Assembly (NCBI GenBank): GCA_905221615.1
Contig: CAJNDT010001247.1
Location: 267,827-331,826, forward strand
Source: Symbiodinium sp. CCMP2592
Lineage: Eukaryota; Sar; Dinophyceae; Suessiales; Symbiodiniaceae
Direction: 5' to 3'
DNA: 64,000 bases
Shown here: positions 57,007-64,000 of the stretch, piece after piece
Numbering within the stretch: position 1 is the stretch's first letter
How the letters are laid out: each line of letters starts with the position of its first letter
Translations under genes and position numbers: made by a program
The notes under the pieces: model-generated
The model's input: only the letters and a program-made list of their open reading frames with translations
The model's database searches: none
What the model was told of the DNA's origin: nothing

Positions 57007-60000
57007 GGCCCCTCTTGCCTTCGTTTCTCGGGCGGCGCTACTGCACCTTGACACTGTGCAATTAAGGAGTGCTGATCTTGAAATGGATATAAGAAGGCGT
57101 TTACTTAAAGGGTCATGGGACCTGGTAACTAGGGTTATAACTAGGGTAACTATGCTTATAATCACTTATAACCCCACTTGGAGGCCCTTTTGACTAGTAA
57201 GTCTACTTAGTATCCCCTAGAAACCCTATTATAATCCCCATAACCCAGCTTACTAATCCTATGTTACTAAGTCAAAAGGGCCTCCAAGCAGTTAAGGTAC
57301 ACATAACGTTACTTACTAAGTCCCATGACCCTCCAAGTACAATCGGAGGAGCTCTCTAGATTGTAATTAATGGGAAGCCCTTTATTATCATTCAGGGGGT
57401 CTTCCGTAATTCAGGGGGGGTCCTCTAAAGCCCCGTAGAGACAAATGAACTCTACAACACCTTACAAGCCCCGGTGGAACCCTAGGATTATTCTATAACA
57501 CACGCACCTAAAGCAACCCTAGAACTTGGAACACTCTAAACCCGAAACCCAACTTGGAGGGTCATGGGACTTAGTAAGTAGAGTTATATGTACCTTAATT
57601 GGGGTTATAAGTAATGATAAGTTTAGTCACCTGGATTATAACCCTAGTTACTAAGTCCCATGATCCTGCAGGTACACACCCTGTCAACCCTATAAGCCCT
57701 GAACCTCAACCTCTACACCGTATACACACACGGGAGTTTCCGAAACTAGGGGACTCTAATGTAGTACCCTAAAGTGTAGCATCCCCATTATGTGGACCCC
57801 CAAATTATGGTAGCCCCTGTTTTTTCGGAAACTCTACACCCTTATGGAGCCCTTTAAAGGAGCCCTTATAGTACCCTTATAGTAACCCTTTAAAAGGAAC
57901 CGCAAAAGTACCCCCCCAAAAAAATTCACCCACAGGTCCCGAGTCCTTTTTCGAAGGAGAAGCCCCTGCAGAAAGTAGTGCAGCCACTCCGCGGAGGCCT
58001 TCGTCCACCTGTCGGTGCGAGGGTTTAGGAGTGTACCAACCTATATTTCCTTGTAGTATTCAAAGGAAATTATAAACGCTAAACCCTAAGTCCCAAACCC
58101 TAGATTATATTAGATCACAGTTTTTTGAGAGTTTAGGCTTAGGAAATTGGGGTTTAGGTTTTGCAGTTTGTTAAGGGATGGTGGTTTGCTTGGCGTTAAA
58201 CCGTTAAACCTGCAACAACCAGGTGGATTTACAATTCATCTTAGAAGGTTTTCAGGAAATCAGCTGTGTAGAGTTGCATGTTTTTGCTCCAAGGTGTGTG
58301 TGTTACATAATTACCCAACGAGAATTTGTCGTTGGTAATATGCTTTCGTACGTCGATTTGAAAACGGCTTGTCAACGAAGCCCAGGTGTAGGGCTGCGTG
58401 AGTTCCAAGTCTGGTTGCACCTTCGGGCGTTAGCGTAGGGATACCGGGAATAGTAACTTTAGGGCCGAAGTAGCTACCACATGGGTACATGGTTACGTAG
58501 GGTGCCCTACAGTGACGCACATGCTTGCCGCCAGAGAACATGCTACGTACCCGGTGCCTACTTTGCCGAAGTATTTTGTCAGCTGAAACTTGAAACAACA
58601 CGACTGAACTCCAACGCCCCGAGAGAACCCTGAAGCCCTCCTCCTGCTGTGAACGCCTGAAAACTCGACTCGCCCCTAAACCCTGCCGGGTTTGGACCCC
58701 AAACCAACTTGGAGCCAAAGGGTGTTAAGAGGAGCCTGCTTATCCGTGACAATCCCGCTGGCCACCGCATCTTTGGCAAGGGCCTCACCTGGGCTGTTGG
58801 GGTCCCAGGTCTCACGCGTAAGGCTTTTGAGGGCGAACAAAAACAATCCACTCTCATAATGTATAACCGAGTTCTAGCATTCTGACGTCATAATTTCACT
58901 GCTGGGCCCATGCGAAAAAAAGCACTTGGGATCAGGCAAGCAGAGTTTCGGCTTTGTGGCTCAATGCTGGGAAAACTTGACAGAGCTTCTTTTCAGAGAC
59001 CTCAGGAAATCTGCCACAAGGGATCTAGCATTGCCTTGTACATCTTGTGTTTCCTCACAATGGAAACCTGCATCAAGTTCGTCCCTCTGAAACACATATA
59101 ATGGCCCCTTATCATGTTTTCGTAGCTTTAAGCTGCTGGTGAAGAGCCTTGAATCCTAAACCAGCCTGAACTCCCAAAGGGCCCTAAGCACCTATGTAGA
59201 ATGTGGAGTTTCTATATTCGGAATTACCATTATGATTTGGCAGTATCCCCCCCATGACAGTACCCTAAACCCCAAGTCCTAAACACTGGACCCCTAAAGT
59301 TTAAAGCCCTTACCCCCAAACCCTAACCCGCAAGCCTAAACCCTAAACCTTCTAACCCTATAGATCCCCTAAAGGAACCCTTAAAGGGAGTCTAAACCCT
59401 AAAGCCTAGGACCCTTTGGGACAGGTCCCAGCATCGGTTTCGCACGATGCGGGCGGCTGCCTCCTCGTGCGGCGAATTCGCCACGAAAGGCTTCCTTGGC
59501 TCAGGCCGGGGGCGACCGCCTTGGGGGTTTACATTAAGCTACCATATAGGGACCCTACAAAAAATTAGGTTTTGGTAGCTTAAGGTAGGGTTTAAGGTGT
59601 ATAGGGTTTAAGGTGTAGGGTTTAGGGTTTGAGGTGCAGGGTTTGCGGTTTAGGGTTGAGGGGCTTTGGGGATTAGGGTTTACTATAGGTATATCTAGTT
59701 ATAAGGTACTTATAACCCAACTTACTAAGTTGCATGACCCTCGAAGGGGTTAAGTAGGGTTTTATGACCCTACTTAAAGGGTCAAGGGACGTTGTAGGTA
59801 AGGCTATAAGTATGGTTGTACTCGGTAATTCGAATACCCCCACTTAGGCACTTATACTGCCTGATTCTTCCGTCTTCTTATTCTCTTGGGTTTTATATGA
59901 ACAGAAAATTAAAACACATCCTAAGGAGAGTATACATCAAAGGCCCGGACGTTGCCACTACATGGGTAGCCAGTCTGGTCTTTTTGAGGGATACATTAGG

Positions 60001-63000
60001 GTTTAGGGTTTAGGGGTTTAGGGTTTAAGGTTCAGGGGTTGAGGGTTTAAGGTTCAGGGTTTAGGGTATAGGGTTCTTTGAGGGGTACATTCCTGCAGTT
60101 CGCTCTAAGGTCCTGTGGTTGCCCCTGCACACTGTGAGTATTGTGAGTACATTGACTTACCCAGGCCCAGTATTCCAGAAATCAGAAAAGGCCCTGGACC
60201 CTAAACCCTGCAAAATAATTCTGAAGAGATGTCCAACATGACTCCGAATATCGTGGCCAGGTAAGCTTCCGTACCATTGTCTTGCTCTTCGGTGACCTTC
60301 TGTTCAGGTACTATAGACGTAATCTGATAGCTTAAACTACATTCCTGCTTGCATACTTTAGCCCCATTTGGGTAACGTCAACATATAGGCATAAACTGAG
60401 TTCCGTAAAAATAAACTCGATAAAACCTAGCGCAACCCCGCACAGACTTCCATTGACCACCCTCACCAATTCCTGTATAAAACCAGAATCGTAAGAGCCT
60501 TGCGAAACCATATTACAATCCGGTGAAACTTGACACCATCAAACTTGCATAACCTGGTAGTGGGAGCAGTCAAGCTGCTCCTGCGTGTAAGCCGCCCAGT
60601 CTCCGGTAGCTGCCTTGCAGATGGCTTCTCAGGTTGGTCGGACTCGTTATGTCTAAAAGTGTAAATAGTATAGGGGTCTTGAACATTTCTAGTATAGTGA
60701 TAAGAAGGTTCCGGCACTCCTCTGCGCCGATACTGGTCTCAGAACTCAGAGTTTTGGGTGCCTCAACCGCTTCAGGACCTTTACTTGGAGGATCATGGGA
60801 CTTAGGGTTATAAGTACCTTAATTGGGGTTATAAGTAGTTATAAGTATAGTTACCTGAATTACAACCCTAGTTACTAAGTCCCATGATCTTTTAAGTAGG
60901 GTGAACCCAACCATCCCCCAATAAATCCTGGTCTGGAATGGAGTGACTGGAATCTGCCCTAAGCCCTACACTCCAGCATCCTAAACACCAGAACCATGAA
61001 CCCCTAAACCCCCTTTACAGATCCCTTATAGATCCCTTTAAGTAAAGGAACCCATATAGAGCCCTTTACTGCTTATGGAGCCCTTTCAATGGAACCCTTT
61101 TAGAGCACACCCTTGTAGATCCCCAAAACTGATGGGGGGCCAAAAAGGGGGTTGAAGATTCTTGGGGTAGGGATTCCTGAATATGAACCCTATTATGGGA
61201 ACCCTAATCCCTACTAAACCCCCCTAGCCTAAAACCCCTTTTGGCCTCCTATGAAAAACCCACGAAGAATGGCCTGGGGATGGCTGGAGTCTTCCTTGGC
61301 CACGAGATGTGGCGGTACCCCGGCATTACCGTAGCCTCGGCAAGCCACATTCGGGGGGTTTTAGGGTTTTTAAGGGTTTAGGGTGTACCTCAACCTACCA
61401 AACCCTGCACGCCTCGGCAAGGCCCCACATTAGGGCTTAAAAGCTTTTAGGGCTACTAATTTCCATCGGGGAACCTCGGCAAAGCCAAGAAAGCTCTAAG
61501 ACAAATTATGAGAATACGGAACTCGAAACTCTAAACAGCAATGTTGCTACAAAGTAAAGGTGGGGGCAGCCTATGAGCGGAAGTGGGCAGACGGAGAGGA
61601 AGGAGATGATAGGCATAGTAGCCACAGAGACGAACACGGAGTTCAACACACCACCATTGCTGGTGTTGAAAACCATGTTATCAGGATCAGGATCATGCCA
61701 CAGAAAAAATCTCAACGCCTCAACCCGAAACCCTGAATCCTAAACTCCCACAGCCCCTAAACTCACTCACTCAATTATAGGATCCTTAAGGGAGGGTGGT
61801 TCAAGGGGGGAGGGTATAAGGAATCCTTAGGGGACTGTAAGGGAACCTTAGGGAGTACTAGGGAGAATTAGGGATCACTAGGATATATACCCCCCTTGGA
61901 CCCCCCTCCCTTAAGGATACTACAACTCAACGCCGAAAGGAAAATCTCCTGCGGGGGTCACGGCATGCAAAAGGCCGAAAAGCAGTCCGAAGAACGGCGG
62001 CCAAGAAGCTTAGGGTTTAGGGTTTAGGGTTTAGTTCGAAGAACGGCGGCCAAGAAGCTGTACAAGGGGGGGAGGCTACTTAAGGGTCATGGGACTTAGT
62101 AACTAGGGTTATTAGTTACCTGAATCAGAACCCTCGTTGCTAAGTCCCATGATCCTTTCAGTAAAAGAGGAAACACGTTTCAGTCAAGGAGCCCGCTTGC
62201 GCCAGAACCTTGCGCCAGGAGGCATCGTCACCACGTACACGTGCGGAGTAGGAAGGAAATAGTTCATCCATGGCCTGCGCCCGCATTTCGCAGCTTCTAA
62301 TATGTGTGAGTCAGCTTCCACAACAAATCTGAAAACCAAACACAGCTGTCGCCCAGATAGATATTTCAGCCCTCCACAATCAATCCATGAAGCAACTCCT
62401 GCCCATGCTGTCGTCGGGGGACTTCGGGCTTCAAATCCACGGGCCAATCTCAAACCATGTGTCTCATGGAGCCCAAGAGTAGAGCCCTTCAGGGGGTTTC
62501 GTATAAACGCTTTGGTAACATGAGGCCCCCGAATTAGGGGATCTACGCTGTAGATCCTCCCGCGGTCCAAGGTTAATGGGGTTTGGGTTTAACACCTTGA
62601 CATAAACTGCTGCCTACAGCATAACGAACGAGCTCTGATCAGTGTTCGGTTCCCCTCAAACCCCTAAGCACTTAGAAGGTTTACGGCTTTCAGGTTGCAG
62701 TGCTTAGGAAGTACAGCTAAGGTTTTTTTGATTTTGGGTTCAAGAGTTCAGGAAGCAGGGCTTACTGAAGGCGCATGCATGTCTACATATGCGGGGTAAA
62801 GTCCGACAATCCATGGCCCTGCGCTGACTCACCATTCCACACCGTCGGGTTAAAACCCACTGTAGAGACTTTTTGGGTTGGCTGTTTTATAACAGGACTC
62901 AGAAGCAAGAAACTAAGAAGTATACCACTGAACAGCCTAGTAATTTTGCAACCCGGAACCATCAGACTTTGAAGGAGCTTCCCTAGACCCTCCATCTATC

Positions 63001-63471
63001 CTCTATTAGACCCTAAATGCCCCTTATTTGGGACCATATACCCCTGTTTGAGGGTACAAGGAGGGTCCTGGTCTGCAGGTTGTTGAAAGGCTTGCGTTTG
63101 TCTCAGTGGCCGGGACGAAATAAACCCTTGAGGCCAAAAGCTCCCTGCAATCGGTTGAAGTCCGCTGGTCTGGTTTAGGGCTTTGGGTTTAGGGATTAGG
63201 GTTTAGGGTTTAGGGTTCAGGGTTTAGGGTTTTAGGGTTTAAGGTTTAGGGTTAAGGGTTTAGGGGTCTGTCTCTTCGACCATTCAGCTTCTGGCTCTCT
63301 CGGACTCTCTCGCCTTGTCTCTGCTGCTTGTGCTCCCTCTCTCGCTCTCTCTGTCTTTGTCTTTGTCTCTGTCTCTCTCTCTTTCTCCATATGTGTGTGC
63401 TTCTCTATAATTCTGTCTCTCTGTCTCTCTGTCTCTCTCTCTCTCTCTCTGTCTCTGTCTCGCTCTCTCTC

Positions 63472-63528
<57 letters not shown>

Positions 63529-63808
63529 CTCTTTCTCTCTCCTCCTTCACAAAGATGAAAGCAATCTATCATGCAGCCAGGCACTTTGGTGGCGCCGAGT
63601 CCTGAAACTTCCTAGACAAGATCTAGATTTTCAGCCCCTTCGTTTCTGGTTGTTGGCTTTGAGCCTAGGGTTTAGCGTCTTTGGGTTTAGGGGTTTACGG
63701 AATAGGCTGACCGCAAGGGCGTGCCGACGAGACCATGAACTTTAGATATTCAGGAAGCAACGAGAGTTGGAGGCCTCGTACCACGCCGCCAGCTTGGGCC
63801 AACGTGAC
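54082..63808 (-). CDS. Glutathione S-transferase C-domain-like protein, 9 exons, 5' part off right edge
   Basis: Minus-strand micro-exons join in phase to a protein that reads ...RWPKLAAWYE-AMDELFPSYSARVRG... then ...ASWRKVLAQAGYGNAGVPP..., ...SPHEEAAARIVRNR..., ...EALAKDAVASG..., ...VDEGLRGVAALLSAG, DVSDAVVAVA, ...KYLDSRMCVPRDMG... and ...AIRSLAASLSGSA-stop. The PKLAAWYEAM block is the usual end of a GST C-terminal helical domain. The trailing GNAGVPP / NREAL / VPRDM blocks I recall from algal and dinoflagellate proteins annotated as GST-like; that part is memory. The thioredoxin-fold N-terminal half, with the glutathione site, would lie right of 64000. Enzyme activity cannot be judged from what is visible. 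Donors GC 5, GT 2, the last unresolved; acceptors AG|G. Confidence 0.72.
54425..54546. mobile_element. MITE family 6
   Basis: CCCAAACCCCCTTTGCAGGA ... AGATCCTCCCGGGGGTTCTG. Confidence 0.8.
54776..54813 (-). CDS. GST-like exon: YLDSRMCVPRDM
   Basis: Encodes YLDSRMCVPRDM after AG|G. The 3' end is uncertain: GA (ATGG|GATTCC) and a later GC donor (GCAAGG) are both possible. Confidence 0.75.
54838..54897. repeat. Interstitial (TTTAGGG)n
   Basis: Eight TTTAGGG-like units with TATAGGG and CTAAGG variants, just upstream of the GST-like exon at 54776-54813. Confidence 0.9.
55859..55954. mobile_element. M-family hairpin, inverted
   Basis: CCAGGACCCTCCATGTACCC ... GGGTAGATGGAGGGTCTAGG, core reversed relative to 52889. 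Confidence 0.85.
56054..56160. mobile_element. Hairpin, TIR GGCTGTTCAGT
   Basis: GGCTGTTCAGTAACACACTG ... GTGTGCCACTGAACAGCC with an AT-rich middle. The right half recurs at 62915-62940. Confidence 0.75.
56367..56497. mobile_element. N-family hairpin
   Basis: GGCCCCAAAAAAGCACGTAA ... TTATGTGCTTTTTGGGTCCC; two AGGGTAGGGATATCC-type inner motifs. Confidence 0.75.
56663..56694 (-). CDS. GST-like exon: DVSDAVVAVA
   Basis: Encodes DVSDAVVAVA plus two bases; GT donor in phase 2, split codon gives Lys and the join AVAKYLDSRMCVPRDM. A family-3 MITE ends 12 bp upstream of the acceptor. Confidence 0.75.
56707..56818. mobile_element. MITE family 3
   Basis: TAACTACTATTTGCTTAAGA ... TCTTAAGCAAATAGTAGTTA, 12 bp upstream of the acceptor of GST-like exon 56663-56694. 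Confidence 0.95.
56957..57007. repeat. (GA)n microsatellite
   Basis: About 25 GA units with one GC interruption. Confidence 0.95.
57102..57340. mobile_element. MITE family 2 interrupted by another hairpin
   Basis: Outer ACTTAAAGGGTCATGGGACC ... GTCCCATGACCCTCCAAGTA. Inside, at about 57178-57290, a second element TTGGAGGCCCTTTTGACTAG ... CAAAAGGGCCTCCAAG. Confidence 0.85.
57550..57674. mobile_element. MITE family 2
   Basis: ACTTGGAGGGTCATGGGACT ... GTCCCATGATCCTGCAGGTA. The left tip carries the GGAGGGTC of family 1, showing the two families grade into each other. Confidence 0.9.
57731..57834. mobile_element. MITE family 7
   Basis: CGGGAGTTTCCGAAACTAGG ... TTTTTTCGGAAACTCTA. Confidence 0.88.
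57964..58008 (-). CDS. GST-like exon: VDEGLRGVAALLSAG
   Basis: 45 nt, phase 0 both ends, AG|GTG acceptor and GC donor. An overlapping frame (RWTKASAEWLHYF) is also open but breaks phase with both neighbours. Confidence 0.75.
58736..58788 (-). CDS. GST-like exon: EALAKDAVASG
   Basis: Encodes EALAKDAVASGIVTDKQ. AG|GT acceptor, GC donor in phase 0; junction reads IVRNRCEALAKDAV. Confidence 0.75.
59433..59519 (-). CDS. GST-like exon: SPHEEAAARIVRNR
   Basis: 28 codons from GRPRPEPRKPFVANSPHEEA to ARIVRNR. AG|GC acceptor, GC donor in phase 1. A short hairpin (59530-59585) lies about 10 bp upstream of the acceptor. Confidence 0.75.
59690..59830. mobile_element. Two family-2 halves in inverted order
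   Basis: TATAACCCAACTTACTAAGTTGCATGACCC (read in parts) is followed by CTTAAAGGGTCAAGGGACGT: the right half comes first and the left half second. Confidence 0.65.
59995..60072. repeat. Interstitial (TTTAGGG)n
   Basis: TTTAGGG with TTCAGGGG and TTGAGGG variants. Confidence 0.88.
60782..60899. mobile_element. MITE family 2
   Basis: TACTTGGAGGATCATGGGAC ... GTCCCATGATCTTTTAAGTA. Confidence 0.92.
61131..61250. mobile_element. Hairpin, arms GGGGGCCAAAAAGGGGGTT
   Basis: GGGGGCCAAAAAGGGG ... CCCCTTTTGGCCTCC, inner GGGGTAGGGATTCC faces GGAACCCTAATCCC. Confidence 0.75.
61264..61335 (-). CDS. GST-like exon: YGNAGVPP
   Basis: Encodes YGNAGVPPHLVAKEDSSHPQ and AIL; the split Gly gives QAGYGNAGVPP with the previous exon. 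AG|GC acceptor, GT donor in phase 1. Confidence 0.8.
61774..61923. mobile_element. J-family MITE
   Basis: AATTATAGGATCCTTAAGGG ... CCCTTAAGGATACTACAA. Confidence 0.88.
61988..62059. repeat. Telomere-repeat insertion between 23-bp direct repeats
   Basis: The same 23 bases (starting CGAAGAACGGCGGCC) occur at 61988-62010 and 62037-62059; between them are 26 bp of TAGGGTTTAGGG type. Confidence 0.93.
62077..62163. mobile_element. MITE family 2, short form
   Basis: GCTACTTAAGGGTCATGGGA ... GTCCCATGATCCTTTCAGTA, only about 86 bp; 30 bp downstream of the GC donor of exon 62193-62274. Confidence 0.9.
62193..62274 (-). CDS. GST-like exon: RVRGDDASWRKVL
   Basis: 27 codons, AMDELFPSYSARVRGDDASW then RKVLAQA. 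AG|GCC acceptor, GC donor in phase 1. A longer open frame here (62184-62570) is in another phase and is not the coding one. Confidence 0.85.
62981..63075. mobile_element. M-family hairpin
   Basis: CCCTAGACCCTCCATCTATCC ... TACAAGGAGGGTCCTGG. Confidence 0.85.
63174..63265. repeat. Interstitial (TTTAGGG)n
   Basis: About 12 units with TTAAGGG and TTTTAGGG variants. Confidence 0.93.
63293..63545. repeat. (CT)n microsatellite, about 250 bp
   Basis: CTCTCT with TGTCT and CGCTCT interruptions. Produces poly-Leu/Ser and Arg/Glu frames on the two strands that are not genes. Lies in the first visible intron of the GST-like gene. Confidence 0.97.
63775..63808 (-). CDS. GST-like exon: WPKLAAWYE
   Basis: Encodes SRWPKLAAWYE after AG|G; GC donor in phase 0 so that the next exon continues AMDELFPSY. 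First exon visible; upstream exons are outside the window or not recognised in the last 190 bp. Confidence 0.75.
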
Positions 63809-64000
63809 CTGCCAACGTACACTCATGTTTCTCAGGCAGCCTAGACCCTAACCTCAAGACTTCGAACCCAGAAGGCATTCATGAAAATACAGCTGATGGA
63901 CACAATCGTGCACTACCATACTAACTAACCCCTAAACTGCAAATATTCTGGTCTGTTCGGCGCAGTTGACAATGTGGGAATTCGTCCCTCAGCGGCTCAG

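Noticed and set aside
61988..62075. Coding exon containing the duplicated 23-bp segment
   Set aside because: All three minus frames are open but none fits the phase between exons 62193-62274 and 61264-61335, which join directly.
62184..62570. 128-codon minus-strand open frame
   Set aside because: The overlapping frame AMDELFPSYSARVRG has clean AG|G and GC borders and fits both neighbouring exons; the long frame does not.
62776..62850. Minus-strand exon ending at a GTGAGT donor (NPTVWN)
   Set aside because: The GST-like exons on each side already join in phase and no family match was seen.
4699..63075. CRISPR array
   Set aside because: Repeats are palindromic elements scattered over 60 kb and in many families, not short direct repeats with regular unique spacers.
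63284..63745. Arg/Glu-rich and Leu/Ser-rich open frames
   Set aside because: They follow the (CT)n microsatellite and have no non-repeat support.
1..64000. tRNA or rRNA genes
   Set aside because: No cloverleaf with conserved TPsiC arm and no rRNA core motif was recognised by eye; a covariance-model scan would be decisive.

Overview
This window looks like dinoflagellate nuclear DNA. The evidence is the combination of interspersed TTTAGGG/CCCTAAA repeats, three intron-rich genes plus one compact gene all on the minus strand (a one-way gene array), very short exons (about 23 to 90 nt), introns that begin with GC or GA at least as often as GT, and intron ends of the form AG|G. I cannot name the species. 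Most long open frames are chance frames through repeats; the real coding sequence is in micro-exons that a simple ORF scan misses.

Layout, right to left (direction of transcription). (1) About 63808 to 54082: nine exons of a protein with a glutathione S-transferase C-terminal-like region, entering from beyond the right edge and ending at a TAA at 54082-54084. (2) About 53744 to 25547: a tentative leucine-rich-repeat (LRR) gene or pair of genes, with about 20 phase-compatible small exons, weakest between 42 and 34 kb. (3) 23279 to 3529: 19 exons of an orthologue of the ciliary protein BBS2, from its start codon to roughly the middle of the protein; the C-terminal half is not seen. (4) 2797 to 1: a compact gene-like region with a Ser/Pro/Ala-rich N-terminus, a WW domain and a YHG...GVYL domain, read only by changing frame at least three times. 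It lies on the same strand, downstream of the last visible BBS2 exon.

Introns and spacers are packed with short palindromic elements of 85-150 bp (MITE-like, no coding capacity), in about 20 families with distinct terminal inverted repeats (TIRs). Several sit within 0-20 bp of a splice junction, and in at least one case (33628) the end of the element itself supplies the AG acceptor. The intron between BBS2 exons 2 and 3 (20166-20848) has one family at both ends. This is what introner elements (transposons that create introns) would look like, and I consider it the main discovery in the window.

The elements are nested in each other, several are flanked by 16-bp direct repeats, and tracts of telomere repeat have been inserted inside elements or between short duplications, as if breaks were patched with telomeric DNA. 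A distinct, telomere-repeat-poor island lies at about 38.0-40.6 kb. I found no rRNA, tRNA or CRISPR array.
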